Assembly (NCBI RefSeq): GCF_003116585.1
Contig: NZ_QEHM01000009.1
Span: 124,001 to 188,000 of the forward strand
Source of the DNA: Albibacillus kandeliae
GTDB taxonomy: Bacteria > Pseudomonadota > Alphaproteobacteria > Rhodobacterales > Rhodobacteraceae
Reading direction: 5' to 3'
DNA length: 64,000 bases
Part shown: positions 17,645-28,018 of the stretch, piece after piece
How the letters are laid out: each line of letters opens with the position of its first letter
How positions within the stretch are numbered: position 1 is the stretch's first letter
Translations under genes and position numbers: made by a program
Notes under the pieces: generated by a model
Database searches by the model: none
The model's input: only the letters and a program-made list of their open reading frames with translations
Told to the model about the DNA's origin: nothing

Positions 17645-19189
17645 TCACAAATCCATCAGCAGGCGGCGCGGATCCTCGAGCGCTTCCTTGACGCGGACGA
17701 GGAAGGTCACGGCGCCCTTGCCGTCGACGATGCGGTGATCGTAGGACAGCGCGAGGTACATCATCGGGCGGATCTTGATCTCGCCGTTGATGACCATCGG
17801 ACGATCCTGGATTTTGTGCATGCCGAGGATGCCCGACTGCGGGGGGTTCAGGATCGGCGAGGACATCAGCGAGCCGTAGACGCCACCGTTGGAGATGGTG
17901 AAGGTACCGCCCTGCATTTCCGCCATGGACAGCTTGCCGTCACGGGCGCGCTTGCCCTTCTCGGCGATGGCCTTCTCGATCTCGGCAAACGACATCTGGT
18001 CCGCGTCGCGGATGACCGGCACCACGAGGCCCTGCGGGGTCCCTGCGGCAACGCCCATGTGGACGAAGTTCTTGTAGACGATGTCGGTGCCGTCGATCTC
18101 GGCGTTGACTTCCGGCACTTCCTTCAGCGCGTGGCAGCAGGCCTTGGTGAAGAACGACATGAAGCCCATGCGGACGCCGTGCTTCTTCTCGAAGGCATCC
18201 TTGTAGGTGTTCCGCAGAGCCATCACCTCGGTCATGTCCACCTCGTTGTAGGTGGTCAGGATCGCGGCGGTGTTCTGGGCGTCCTTCAGGCGGCGTGCGA
18301 TGGTCTGGCGCAGGCGGGTCATCTTGACCCGCTCTTCGCGGGCGGCGTCGTCGGCCGGAACCGGGGCGCGCGGTGCGGCAGCCGGGGCCGGAGCGGCGGC
18401 GGCGGCCGCGGTGCCGGCGGCCAGGGCCTTGGCAACGTCTTCCTTCATGATGCGACCGTCACGGCCCGAGCCGGTGACCTGATCGGCCGAGAGACCTGCC
18501 TCGGCCATCGCCTTCTTGGCGGCAGGGGCGTCCTCGACGTCGCTGCGGTTCGATGCGCCGGGGGTCGGGGTGGCATAGGCTTCGCCGTGGGCACCCTCTT
18601 CCTGCAGCTTCGGTGCGGCAGCGGCGCCAGCGCCCGAGCTCAGGACCGCGAGCTTGCCGCCGGCTTCGACGGTTTCGCCCTCGTTCTTCAGGATCTCGGT
18701 CAGCACGCCAGCGGCGGGGGCCGGAACCTCGACCGAAACCTTGTCGGTTTCCAACTCGCACAGCATCTCGTCCTGCGCGACGGTGTCGCCGACCTTCTTG
18801 AACCATGTCGAGACGGTCGCCTCGGTCACCGATTCACCCAGCGTCGGCACCATGACGTCGACGCTGGCACCACCCTTGGCGGGTGCGGCGCTCGGGCCCT
18901 CGGCCTTCTTCTGCGAGGGGCGTTCCTCGATGGTGGCAGAGCCTGCCTCGCCGGCTTCGGCGATGCTGGCGAGCAGGGCGTCGACCCCGACGGTATCCCC
19001 TTCGGCGGCGACGATGTCGGCCAGAACCCCGGCAACGGGGCTCGGCACTTCGACGGTCACCTTGTCGGTTTCCAGCTCGCAGAGCATTTCATCGACGGCG
19101 ACGGTATCGCCGGGCTTCTTGAACCAGGTGGCAACGGTGGCCTCGGTCACGGATTCGCCGAGCGTCGGGACGCGGACTTCGGTCGTCAT
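17645..19189 (-). CDS. odhB: Dihydrolipoyllysine-residue succinyltransferase (2-oxoglutarate dehydrogenase E2)
   Basis: Core of the 2-oxoglutarate dehydrogenase complex; transfers succinyl from lipoamide to CoA. The 514 residues contain two lipoyl domains, each with the ETDK lipoylation motif (K43 and K150), an Ala/Pro linker, a peripheral-subunit binding domain (about 212-258, [13 protein letters not shown]) and a catalytic domain ending in YDHRIVDG with the active-site His. E. coli SucB has one lipoyl domain; two are found in some alphaproteobacteria. It follows sucA after 3 bases, so the two are co-translated. Confidence 0.96.
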   Translation of the reverse strand: MTTEVRVPTLGESVTEATVATWFKKPGDTVAVDEMLCELETDKVTVEVPSPVAGVLADIVAAEGDTVGVDALLASIAEAGEAGSATIEERPSQKKAEGPSAAPAKGGASVDVMVPTLGESVTEATVSTWFKKVGDTVAQDEMLCELETDKVSVEVPAPAAGVLTEILKNEGETVEAGGKLAVLSSGAGAAAAPKLQEEGAHGEAYATPTPGASNRSDVEDAPAAKKAMAEAGLSADQVTGSGRDGRIMKEDVAKALAAGTAAAAAAPAPAAAPRAPVPADDAAREERVKMTRLRQTIARRLKDAQNTAAILTTYNEVDMTEVMALRNTYKDAFEKKHGVRMGFMSFFTKACCHALKEVPEVNAEIDGTDIVYKNFVHMGVAAGTPQGLVVPVIRDADQMSFAEIEKAIAEKGKRARDGKLSMAEMQGGTFTISNGGVYGSLMSSPILNPPQSGILGMHKIQDRPMVINGEIKIRPMMYLALSYDHRIVDGKGAVTFLVRVKEALEDPRRLLMDL

Positions 19190-19192
19190 GGC

Positions 19193-22156
19193 TTACTTTC
19201 CTTCGATGGTCAGCGCTTCGTTCACGAGCGCAGCTTGTTGGGCTTTGTGTTGGCTGGCCAGACCCGTGGCGGGCGAGGCAGAGGTGGCGCGGCCCACGTA
19301 GACGGGGCGCTGGTGCTTGGCCCCGATACGGTTCAGCACCCATTCGATATTGGGCTCGATAAAGGTCCAGGCGCCCTGGTTCTTGGGCTCTTCCTGGCAC
19401 CAGACCATCTCGGCTCCCTTGAAGCGCTCCAGCTCCTTGACCAGCGAGATCGCCGGGAAGGGATAGAACTGCTCGATCCGCAGCAGGTAGACATCGTCGA
19501 TCCCGCGGGCATCGCGCTCTTCCAGCAGGTCGTAGTAGACCTTGCCCGAGCACATGACGACGCGCTTGATCTTCTTGTCGGCGACCAGCTTGGTGTCCGA
19601 GTTGCCCTTTTCCGCATCGTCCCACAGCACCCGGTGGAAGCTCGACCCGGTGGTGAAGTCCTCGGCGGTCGAGATGGCCAGCTTGTGGCGCAGCAGCGAC
19701 TTGGGGGTCATCAGGATCAGCGGCTTGCGGAAGCTGCGGTGAATCTGGCGGCGCAGGATGTGGAAGTAGTTCGCCGGAGTCGTGCAGTTCGCGACGATCC
19801 AGTTGTCCTGCCCGCACATCTGCAGGAAGCGCTCGAGGCGGGCCGAGGAGTGCTCCGGACCCTGACCCTCGAAGCCGTGCGGCAGCAGGCAGACGAGGCC
19901 CGACATCCGCAGCCACTTGGATTCACCCGAGCTGATGAACTGGTCGAACATGATCTGCGCGCCGTTGGCGAAGTCGCCGAACTGGGCTTCCCACATGACC
20001 AGCGCGTTGGGCTCGGCCAGCGAGTAGCCGTATTCAAAGCCCAGCACCGCGTATTCCGACAGCATCGAGTCGATCACTTCGTAGTTCGACTGGCCCTGAC
20101 GGATGTTGTTCAGCGGGTAGTACCGCTCTTCCGTCTCCTGGTCGATGAAGGCCGAATGGCGCTGCGAGAAGGTGCCGCGGGTGGAGTCCTGCCCGGCCAG
20201 GCGGACCGGGTAGCCCTCGGTCAGCAGCGAGCCGAAGGCCAGTGCCTCGCCGGTGGCCCAGTCAAAGCCCTTGCCGGTGTCGAACATTTCCTTCTTGGCG
20301 TCGAGCAGGCGCGAGACCGTCTTGTGCAGCGGGAAGCCGTCCGGTGCGGTGACCAGCGCCTTGCCCACTTCCTGCAGCGTTTCCGGAGTGATCTCGGTGG
20401 TGCCGCGCACGTAGTCTTCGTTGTTGCGGTCGAGGTGCGACCAGCGCCCGTCCAGCCAGTCGGCCTTGTTCGGCTTGTAGTCCTTGCCGGCCTCGAACTC
20501 GTCGTTCAGCATCGACTGGAACGCGGCCTTCATGTCCTCGATCTCGCCCTCGGGGATCAGCCCGTCCTTCACCAGTCGCTCGGTGTAGAGCGAGAGGGTG
20601 GTCTTGTGGGTCTTGATCTTCTTGTACATGACCGGGTTGGTGAACATGGGCTCGTCGCCCTCGTTGTGACCGAACCGGCGGTAGCAGAAGATGTCGATGA
20701 CGACGTCCTTGTGGAACTTCTGGCGGAACTCGGTCGCGACCTTGGCGGCATGTACCACGGCCTCCGGGTCATCCCCGTTGACGTGGAAGATCGGCGCTTC
20801 GACCATCAGGGCGATGTCGGTCGGGTAGGGGCTCGACCGCGAGAAGTGCGGCGCGGTGGTAAAGCCGATCTGGTTGTTCACCACGATATGCATGGTGCCG
20901 CCGGTGCGGTGACCGCGCAGGCCGGACAGGCCGAAGCCCTCGGCCACCACGCCCTGGCCTGCGAAGGCCGCGTCGCCGTGCAGCAGCACGGGCAGCACGG
21001 CGGTGCGGTCGGGGTCGTGAAGCTGGTCCTGCTTGGCGCGGGCCTTGCCCAGAACGACCGGGTTCACCGCCTCGAGGTGCGAGGGGTTCGCGGTAAGCGA
21101 CAGGTGCACGGTGTTGCCGTCGAACTCGCGGTCCGACGAGGCACCGAGGTGGTATTTCACGTCACCCGAACCGTCCACGTCCTCGGGCTTGAAGCTGCCG
21201 CCCTGGAATTCGTTGAAGATCGCGCGGTAGGGCTTCTGCATCACGTTGGCCAGCACCGAGAGGCGGCCGCGGTGGGGCATCCCGATGACGATCTCCTTGA
21301 CGCCGAGGTTGCCGCCGCGCTTGATGATCTGCTCCATCGCGGGGATCAGGCTCTCGCCGCCGTCGAGGCCAAAGCGCTTGGTCCCCATGTACTTGACGTG
21401 CAGGAACTTCTCGAAGCCCTCGGCCTCGACCATCTTGTTCAGGATCGCCTTGCGGCCCTCGCGGGTAAAGCGGATCTCCTTGTCGAACCCTTCGATCCGT
21501 TCCTTCAGCCAGCCGGCTTCCTCGGGGTTCGAGATGTGCATGTACTGCAGCGCGAAGGTGCCGCAGTAGGTCCGCTTCACGATCTCCATGATCTGGCGCA
21601 TCGAGGCCACCTGGAGGCCGAGCACGTTGTCGATGAAGATCGGCCGGTCCATGTCGGAATCGGCGAAACCATAAGTCTTGGGGTCCAGCTCCGGGTGCGG
21701 AGTCTGGTTGCGCATGCCCAGCGGGTCCAGGTCGGCGACCAGGTGACCGCGGATGCGGTAGGCGCGGATGATCATCAGCGCGCGGATCGAATCCAGCACC
21801 GCCCGCTTGATCTCTTCGTCAGAGACCTTGGCGCCGACTTCGGCGGCCTTGGCGGCGATCTTCTTGCCAGCGGCTTTCGCCTCTTCGGGTGCCGGTGCCC
21901 ATTCCCCCGTCAGAGCGCCGGTCAGGTCGTCGTTCGGCATCGGCGGCCAGTCCGGACGGGCCCAGCTCGGACCCTTGGCTTCCGCCTTCACATCCAGTTC
22001 GGCATCGCCGAGGGCGCGGAAGAACTCGGCCCACGCGGCGTCCACGGCATTGGGATCGCCCGCGAATTGGGCGTAGAGCTGTTCGAGGTAGGCCGCGTTC
22101 GCGCCCTGCATGAAGCTCGAGGCGTGAAACTGGTCGTTGTTCGATTGGTCGGTCAT
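19193..22156 (-). CDS. sucA: 2-oxoglutarate dehydrogenase E1
   Basis: Thiamine-diphosphate enzyme that decarboxylates 2-oxoglutarate and succinylates the E2 lipoyl group. Length 987 residues, normal for the family. The conserved GMPHRGRLSVLAN, HGDAAFAGQG and NNQIGFTT segments of the ThDP-binding domain, the FGHNEGDEP motif and the C-terminal LPHGFEGQGPEHSSAR stretch are present. The N-terminal helix expected to bind the complex core is also visible. It starts 131 bases after sucD, a gap that holds a long hairpin. Confidence 0.97.
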   Translation of the reverse strand: MTDQSNNDQFHASSFMQGANAAYLEQLYAQFAGDPNAVDAAWAEFFRALGDAELDVKAEAKGPSWARPDWPPMPNDDLTGALTGEWAPAPEEAKAAGKKIAAKAAEVGAKVSDEEIKRAVLDSIRALMIIRAYRIRGHLVADLDPLGMRNQTPHPELDPKTYGFADSDMDRPIFIDNVLGLQVASMRQIMEIVKRTYCGTFALQYMHISNPEEAGWLKERIEGFDKEIRFTREGRKAILNKMVEAEGFEKFLHVKYMGTKRFGLDGGESLIPAMEQIIKRGGNLGVKEIVIGMPHRGRLSVLANVMQKPYRAIFNEFQGGSFKPEDVDGSGDVKYHLGASSDREFDGNTVHLSLTANPSHLEAVNPVVLGKARAKQDQLHDPDRTAVLPVLLHGDAAFAGQGVVAEGFGLSGLRGHRTGGTMHIVVNNQIGFTTAPHFSRSSPYPTDIALMVEAPIFHVNGDDPEAVVHAAKVATEFRQKFHKDVVIDIFCYRRFGHNEGDEPMFTNPVMYKKIKTHKTTLSLYTERLVKDGLIPEGEIEDMKAAFQSMLNDEFEAGKDYKPNKADWLDGRWSHLDRNNEDYVRGTTEITPETLQEVGKALVTAPDGFPLHKTVSRLLDAKKEMFDTGKGFDWATGEALAFGSLLTEGYPVRLAGQDSTRGTFSQRHSAFIDQETEERYYPLNNIRQGQSNYEVIDSMLSEYAVLGFEYGYSLAEPNALVMWEAQFGDFANGAQIMFDQFISSGESKWLRMSGLVCLLPHGFEGQGPEHSSARLERFLQMCGQDNWIVANCTTPANYFHILRRQIHRSFRKPLILMTPKSLLRHKLAISTAEDFTTGSSFHRVLWDDAEKGNSDTKLVADKKIKRVVMCSGKVYYDLLEERDARGIDDVYLLRIEQFYPFPAISLVKELERFKGAEMVWCQEEPKNQGAWTFIEPNIEWVLNRIGAKHQRPVYVGRATSASPATGLASQHKAQQAALVNEALTIEGK

Positions 22157-22244
22157 CTGGCTGCCTCTTGGGGTTTTAGGACCGTGAAGGGGATCTGATT
22201 ATTAGTCTTTCAAGCGCAAGGGCTTGCCGGCTGGCAGGTGGCAG

Positions 22245-22282
22245 CCTGCGCGCGCGGCCCACGGTCGGGCCACGCGCGCAGG
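22245..22282 (-). other. Long hairpin between sucD and sucA
   Basis: An inverted repeat of 16 bp with a single mismatch (CCTGCGCGCG pairs with CGCGCGCAGG, GGCCC with GGGCC) and a 6-base loop, 6 bases past the sucD stop. No T-run follows on the minus strand. It may be an mRNA-stabilising or attenuating structure, with sucA read through or from its own promoter in the remaining 90 bases. Confidence 0.5.
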
Positions 22283-22287
22283 GGTCT

Positions 22288-23172
22288 TTACTTACCGATC
22301 GCTTCCAGAACGGCCTCGCCCAGGGTCGCGGGGCTGTCCGCCACCACGATGCCTGCGGCCTTCATGGCTTCGATCTTGTCTTCGGCACCGCCCTTGCCGC
22401 CAGCGACGATGGCGCCAGCGTGGCCCATGCGGCGTCCCGGAGGAGCGGTACGGCCGGCGATGAAGCCCGCGGTCGGCTTCCAGCGGCCCTTCTTCCTCTC
22501 GTCGGCGAGGAACTGAGCGGCTTCTTCCTCGGCGGAACCGCCGATTTCACCGATCATGATGATCGCCTCGGTCTCGTCATCCGCCAGGAACCACTCCAGC
22601 ACGTCGAGGTGCTCGGTGCCCTTGATCGGGTCGCCGCCGATGCCGACGCAGGTCGACTGGCCAAGGCCCACGTCGGTGGTCTGCTTGACCGCCTCATAGG
22701 TCAGCGTGCCCGAACGGGACACGACGCCGACTTTGCCGCGCTTGTGGATGTGGCCGGGCATGATGCCGATCTTGCAGGCGTCCGGGGTGATCACGCCGGG
22801 GCAGTTCGGCCCGATCAGCGTCGACTTGGAATCGATGAGGGCGCGCTTGACCTTCATCATGTCCAGAACCGGGATACCCTCGGTGATGCAGACGATCAGT
22901 TCCATCTCGGCGTCGATCGCCTCGAGGATCGAGTCGGCCGCGAACGGCGGCGGCACGTAGATCACGGTGGCATTCGCCTCGGTGACGTGCTTGGCCTCGT
23001 GGACCGAGTTGAAGACGGGCAGGCCCAGGTGCTCGATCCCGCCCTTGCCGGGGGTCACGCCGCCGACCATCTTGGTGCCGTAGGCAATGGCCTGCTCGGT
23101 GTGGAACGTGCCCTGCGAGCCGGTCAGGCCCTGGCAGATCACCTTGGTGTTTTCGTCGATAAGTACGGCCAT
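22288..23172 (-). CDS. sucD: Succinyl-CoA synthetase alpha subunit (ADP-forming)
   Basis: Forms succinyl-CoA synthetase with SucC. The 294 residues include the CoA-binding [10 protein letters not shown], the NCPGVITP segment, and the phospho-histidine loop [12 protein letters not shown]. It lies in the mdh-suc block, but here two unknown genes separate it from sucC, and the 350-residue exported protein ends 15 bases upstream. Confidence 0.97.
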   Translation of the reverse strand: MAVLIDENTKVICQGLTGSQGTFHTEQAIAYGTKMVGGVTPGKGGIEHLGLPVFNSVHEAKHVTEANATVIYVPPPFAADSILEAIDAEMELIVCITEGIPVLDMMKVKRALIDSKSTLIGPNCPGVITPDACKIGIMPGHIHKRGKVGVVSRSGTLTYEAVKQTTDVGLGQSTCVGIGGDPIKGTEHLDVLEWFLADDETEAIIMIGEIGGSAEEEAAQFLADERKKGRWKPTAGFIAGRTAPPGRRMGHAGAIVAGGKGGAEDKIEAMKAAGIVVADSPATLGEAVLEAIGK

Positions 23173-23187
23173 GCTGGTCCCTTTTTC

Positions 23188-24240
23188 TTAGACGCGATAG
23201 GATTGATAGAAACGGCTGGTGCCGTTCCCGATGCAACTGTTGGCGGCGCCATCGGGCGCAACGCCGATCACCATCCCGATCGGATTGGTGGGGTCTTCGT
23301 ACCGGGCGCAGAGGGCTGCGCGACCCGTCGAGGGGTCAACCGGGCCCTGCTCCGCCAGCCGGACGAAGCCGGGATAAATCTGGGGTACCACCCGGTCGAG
23401 CACCTGCGAGGCCTCGGTCACGCCCAGACGGGAGGTGGCCACGACGCATTCCTCGGGCATGTTGCCATAGTAGAGCTGAACCGTCACGGCGCCGCCCGCG
23501 GCGGTGAAGTAATGGGTGGTGTCGCCGTTGTCATAGGCCTCGAGCCCGGCCTGCTGGAAGCCTGCCGATAGGAACATGCTGGCCCGTGCCTCGGGCTGCA
23601 CACCGGGCGTGATGCAAAGGCGCAACGCCTGTTCCGCACCGGCGGCCACGGCATCCTGTCCGCCGGACTGCGCCGCTGCCGGCAACTCGGCCGAGGCGGT
23701 CTGCATCCGGCTCACGCTGGCGGGATCGACACCGGCAAAGACCAGACCCGCGACCGTCCCGGTGCCGGGGATGGAATAGCTCAGCACCTCGGCGGTGAAG
23801 GGCAGGCCGCTCGCCACGTAGCGGCGCGACACGCCCTGTCCGGGCTGTGCTGGCGCGATGCTGGTAAAGCGGTTGCCGCGGGCGAACTGGTCCACCGCCG
23901 CATCCGCGTCGGCCTGCGACAGCTCCGGGCCGAAGGCGATGCAGTGGCCCGAACCGTCGTTGCCGACGAGCTTGATTTCCAGCGAAAGCGGCGCCGGGCC
24001 GTCCGCGCGCTCCAGGCGCCACAGGTTTTCCCCGATCTCGGAAGGACGCCAGCCGTTGCCGACCGAGCTGCCGATGGCATGGGCCAGATCGGCGGCGCGG
24101 CCATCGGTGCGCAGACCGTCAGCCGAGTTCAGGCACTGATCGAGCGCCGCCGCGAACCATTGCGTCCCGGCGGACTGGGCGCTGGCGCCGCCGCCGCCAA
24201 GGACGGCGAGCAGCAGACCGCCGGCAAGCGCCGCGATCAG
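23188..24240 (-). CDS. Exported protein of unknown function, about 350 aa, non-canonical start
   Basis: Function not recognised. The protein begins with a hydrophobic export signal (IAALAGGLLLAVL, cleavage near GASAQS) and continues as a soluble domain of repeated beta-like segments with a few cysteines; it could be periplasmic. No ATG, GTG or TTG is suitably placed. The only start that keeps the signal peptide is CTG at 24240, which overlaps the TGA of the upstream gene (CTGA). Reinitiation from the upstream gene is the likely mechanism. An upstream in-frame ATG would have to overlap the whole preceding gene. Confidence 0.65.
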   Translation of the reverse strand: MIAALAGGLLLAVLGGGGASAQSAGTQWFAAALDQCLNSADGLRTDGRAADLAHAIGSSVGNGWRPSEIGENLWRLERADGPAPLSLEIKLVGNDGSGHCIAFGPELSQADADAAVDQFARGNRFTSIAPAQPGQGVSRRYVASGLPFTAEVLSYSIPGTGTVAGLVFAGVDPASVSRMQTASAELPAAAQSGGQDAVAAGAEQALRLCITPGVQPEARASMFLSAGFQQAGLEAYDNGDTTHYFTAAGGAVTVQLYYGNMPEECVVATSRLGVTEASQVLDRVVPQIYPGFVRLAEQGPVDPSTGRAALCARYEDPTNPIGMVIGVAPDGAANSCIGNGTSRFYQSYRV

Positions 24241-24572
24241 TCGCGGCTGGCGAGCTCGTCCAGAATGCGGGTCAGCACCAGTGCGCCCCCGGCGATCACC
24301 AAGGACCGCCCGAGCGAAGCCCCGATATTGTCGGGCGCGACCAGCCGCAGCTTGTCCCGAGTACCGCGCGCCGCACGGCTCAGACGGCTCGACGGCGCGT
24401 CCTTGTCCAGCGGTACGGGGTCGGGAAGGTTCAGAAGCGACGGCGGCCGCTTCCAGATGAGAGCACCGGCGGCCACCAATCCAAGACCCAGCGCCAAGGG
24501 CGCCAGCCTGTCGCGGTTCCGGGTCACCGATGCCGGAAAGATCTCGGCCGGCAGTTTCGTCTTCATGTTCAT
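24237..24572 (-). CDS. Hypothetical membrane-associated protein, 111 aa
   Basis: Not recognised. One clear membrane helix (APLALGLGLVAAGALIW, about residues 20-37) and a second hydrophobic stretch near the C-terminus (SLVIAGGALVLTRIL), with a basic, proline-rich region between. A GGAGG box lies 8 bases before the ATG at 24572, which decides the start over an upstream in-frame ATG. It sits between sucC and the exported protein above, and overlaps the latter by 4 bases, so the two are probably translated together. Confidence 0.7.
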   Translation of the reverse strand: MNMKTKLPAEIFPASVTRNRDRLAPLALGLGLVAAGALIWKRPPSLLNLPDPVPLDKDAPSSRLSRAARGTRDKLRLVAPDNIGASLGRSLVIAGGALVLTRILDELASRD

Positions 24573-24810
24573 GTCGCATACCTCCGCTGCCGAAGGAACA
24601 CGCGGCAAGCGCCGCTGGTTCCGTCGCAGCCCGCAGGGGGCGGGGGGTATGCAACATGGAAAGGCTCATTTTGAACCACCGAAGGGGATCCGGGTCACCG
24701 CCTGATCCGCGCCGCCGCCGCCGTCGTTCCCGGACACGCATTTCGCGCCGGGAAGGTCATGCAGGCAATGTGAGGCAACGCATGTCATGGCGGTGACCCG
24801 GTCCGTCAGT

Positions 24811-26004
24811 TCAGCCCTTGACCGCTTTCACGATCTTCTGGGCGCCGTCCTTGAGGTCGTCGGCAGCGATCACGTCCAGACCGGACTCGTTGATGATCTT
24901 CTTGCCGAGGTCGACGTTGGTGCCTTCGAGACGCACCACCAGCGGAACCTTCAGGCCGACTTCCTTCACCGCGGCGATCACGCCCTCGGCGATGACGTCA
25001 CAGCGCATGATGCCGCCGAAGATGTTCACAAGGATACCCTTCACGTTCGGGTCCGAGGTGATGATCTTGAACGCCTCGGTCACCTTCTCCTTGGTGGCGC
25101 CACCGCCCACGTCGAGGAAGTTGGCGGGCTCGGCGCCGTAGAGCTTGATGATGTCCATCGTCGCCATGGCCAGGCCCGCGCCGTTCACCATGCAGCCGAT
25201 CTCGCCATCCAGCGCGATGTAGTTCAGGTCGTACTTGGAGGCCTGGAGTTCCTTCGGATCCTCTTCGGTCTCGTCGCGCAGCTCGGCCACTTCGGGCTGG
25301 CGGTACATGGCGTTGCCGTCAAAACCCAGCTTGGCGTCGAGCACCTTGAGCTTGCCGTCCTTCATCAGGATCAGCGGGTTGATTTCCAGCATCTCCATGT
25401 CCTTCTCGATGAAGGCCTTGTAGAGGATGCCCATCAGCTGCACGCACTGCTTGACCGCCGCGCCTTCAAGGCCGAGAGCAAACGCGATGCGACGGCCGTG
25501 GTAGGGCTGGTAGCCAGCTGCCGGGTCGACGGAGAAGCTCAGGATCTTCTCGGGGGTGGAGGCGGCGACCTCTTCGATGTCCATGCCGCCCTCGGTCGAG
25601 CAGACGAAGGAGACGCGGCTGGAGCCACGGTCGACCAGCAGGGCGAGATAGAGTTCGCGCTCGATGTCCGAACCGTCTTCGATGTAGATGCGGTTCACCT
25701 GCTTGCCGGCCGGGCCGGTCTGGTGGGTGACCAGGGTCTTGCCAAGCATCTTCTTGGCTTCCTCGGCGGCTTCTTCCACCGATTTGGCCAGGCGGACACC
25801 GCCTTTTTCACCGGCTTCGGCTTCTTTGAACGAACCCTTGCCGCGGCCGCCCGCGTGGATCTGCGCCTTGACGACCCAGAGCGGTCCGTCGAGTTCGCCT
25901 GCTGCGGTTTTCGCATCTTCTGCGCGGAGGACGACCTTGCCGTCGGAGACCGGCGCGCCATAGCTGCGAAGAAGGGCCTTGGCCTGGTATTCGTGGATGT
26001 TCAT
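24811..26004 (-). CDS. sucC: Succinyl-CoA synthetase beta subunit (ADP-forming)
   Basis: Beta subunit with an ATP-grasp domain that, with SucD, converts succinyl-CoA to succinate with ATP formation. The 397 residues begin MNIHEYQAK, the family hallmark, and include [11 protein letters not shown], the NPL metal-binding segment (LEINPLILM) and [10 protein letters not shown]. It is the first gene of the suc block; a 200-base gap upstream holds a promoter-like sequence and a pair of palindromes. The regulator is not in the window. Confidence 0.97.
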   Translation of the reverse strand: MNIHEYQAKALLRSYGAPVSDGKVVLRAEDAKTAAGELDGPLWVVKAQIHAGGRGKGSFKEAEAGEKGGVRLAKSVEEAAEEAKKMLGKTLVTHQTGPAGKQVNRIYIEDGSDIERELYLALLVDRGSSRVSFVCSTEGGMDIEEVAASTPEKILSFSVDPAAGYQPYHGRRIAFALGLEGAAVKQCVQLMGILYKAFIEKDMEMLEINPLILMKDGKLKVLDAKLGFDGNAMYRQPEVAELRDETEEDPKELQASKYDLNYIALDGEIGCMVNGAGLAMATMDIIKLYGAEPANFLDVGGGATKEKVTEAFKIITSDPNVKGILVNIFGGIMRCDVIAEGVIAAVKEVGLKVPLVVRLEGTNVDLGKKIINESGLDVIAADDLKDGAQKIVKAVKG

Positions 26005-26033
26005 GGACTCTATCCCGTCTGCTGCGATTCAAC

Positions 26034-26050
26034 CCGGGCTATACGCCCGG
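26034..26050 (-). other. Leader stem-loop in the sucC 5' untranslated region
   Basis: CCGGGC / GCCCGG with a 5-base loop, 30 bases upstream of the sucC ATG. Too short and without a T-run to be a terminator; it could influence message stability or translation. Confidence 0.35.
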
Positions 26051-26072
26051 ACTTGATATGGAGTTAAACGTT

Positions 26073-26102
26073 ATTTTGCAGGAGAGCATGGGTTTTTGAC
26101 AA
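26073..26102 (-). promoter_or_regulatory. Putative sucC promoter
   Basis: On the minus strand TTGTCA (26102-26097) and CAAAAT (26078-26073) are separated by 18 bases, a fair match to -35 and -10 hexamers. The expected start of transcription is near 26066, about 60 bases before sucC. The paired palindromes sit 13 bases further upstream, the position expected for an activator. Confidence 0.4.
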
Positions 26103-26114
26103 AAAAGCGACATT

Positions 26115-26145
26115 TGTGATCACAGCTCGAAAATGTGTGATCACA
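26115..26145. promoter_or_regulatory. Pair of TGTGATCACA palindromes upstream of sucC
   Basis: Two perfect copies of TGTGATCACA at 26115-26124 and 26136-26145, centres 21 bp apart (two helical turns). The near edge is 111 bases from the sucC ATG. An almost identical pair with the same spacing precedes sdhC at 34606-34636, so these look like operators for a shared regulator. Confidence 0.75.
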
Positions 26146-26205
26146 AAGCCCCCGGCGCGGGCTGGAATTCGCTCATGCAGGTCCCGTGAACGTGGCGGAG
26201 CAGCC

Positions 26206-26778
26206 CTATTCGGCGCGAGTCATCACCAGGATCGAGCGCTCGTCGACGTTCGACAGGAGGATCATGTAGTCGTAGCCCGGCTGCACCACCCAGCCGCGTT
26301 CCCCCTTGGAGCCGTTCAGCATCTTGTCCGGGATCTCCTGCGTCATGCCGCCGGTCAGCTGCTTGAGCGCGCTGCCGATCGAGCCAAAGGCAGGCGCGGG
26401 CTTGTCCAGAACGAGGTAGCAGCCCTGCACCGCCCCACCGCCGGTTTCGAGGAAAACCGGTGGCTTTTCGGTGTGAATCCACGCCCGCAGGCTGCGGCCT
26501 TCGATCCTGCCGCCCTTCTCGTACCCCTGCGCCCGCAGGGCCGAGGTCAGGCCCATCACGCTCTTGCGGTGGGTGATGCACAGCGCGGCAAGCTGCTTGG
26601 CCGCCTCGGTGCCCGACGAGTAGGGCCGCGTGACGTAGCCAAAAACCGAGCCTTCCTGCCGCTTGATCGCCTTCGCCATCTCTCCACTGAGATCGCTGTC
26701 GGCCTGCGCGACGAAGGTGGAGGAGAGAAGAAGCGCACCGGCAAGGGTGGCGAAAAGCGGAATTCGAGGAAATTGCAT
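26206..26778 (-). CDS. Secreted protein of unknown function, 190 aa
   Basis: An N-terminal signal peptide (LFATLAGALLLSSTFVAQA, cleavage near residue 26) precedes a soluble domain with two cysteines. No domain is recognised. The gene lies between mdh and sucC on the same strand; a terminator separates it from mdh, so it probably has its own promoter in the 120-base gap upstream. Confidence 0.7.
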   Translation of the reverse strand: MQFPRIPLFATLAGALLLSSTFVAQADSDLSGEMAKAIKRQEGSVFGYVTRPYSSGTEAAKQLAALCITHRKSVMGLTSALRAQGYEKGGRIEGRSLRAWIHTEKPPVFLETGGGAVQGCYLVLDKPAPAFGSIGSALKQLTGGMTQEIPDKMLNGSKGERGWVVQPGYDYMILLSNVDERSILVMTRAE

Positions 26779-26841
26779 AAGGGGAATTGGGAATTATCTC
26801 GGTTTCAGGGGTATTTCCAAATCAATTCTTAATGGCATTTC

Positions 26842-26874
26842 TCAAAATGAAAAGGGCCCGCGAAACGCGGGCCC
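26842..26874 (-). terminator. Rho-independent terminator of mdh
   Basis: Perfect 9-bp stem GGGCCCGCG / CGCGGGCCC with a 3-base loop (26854-26874), followed on the minus strand by TTTTCATTTT. It starts 25 bases after the mdh stop. Confidence 0.85.
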
Positions 26875-26898
26875 AATCTGGTGTTGCTGCGACTGGTC

Positions 26899-27999
<1,101 letters not shown>

Positions 28000-28018
28000 T
28001 CATTCATAGGCGTTTGGC

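Noticed and set aside
17735-22198. A very long open frame on the + strand opposite odhB and sucA
   Set aside because: It is exactly antisense to two well-identified genes, has no recognisable domains, and is rich in His, Gly, Val and Arg as expected from reading GC-rich codons backwards.
22787-22794. GTGATCAC inside sucD
   Set aside because: A single coding copy without a paired site; not comparable to the intergenic pairs.
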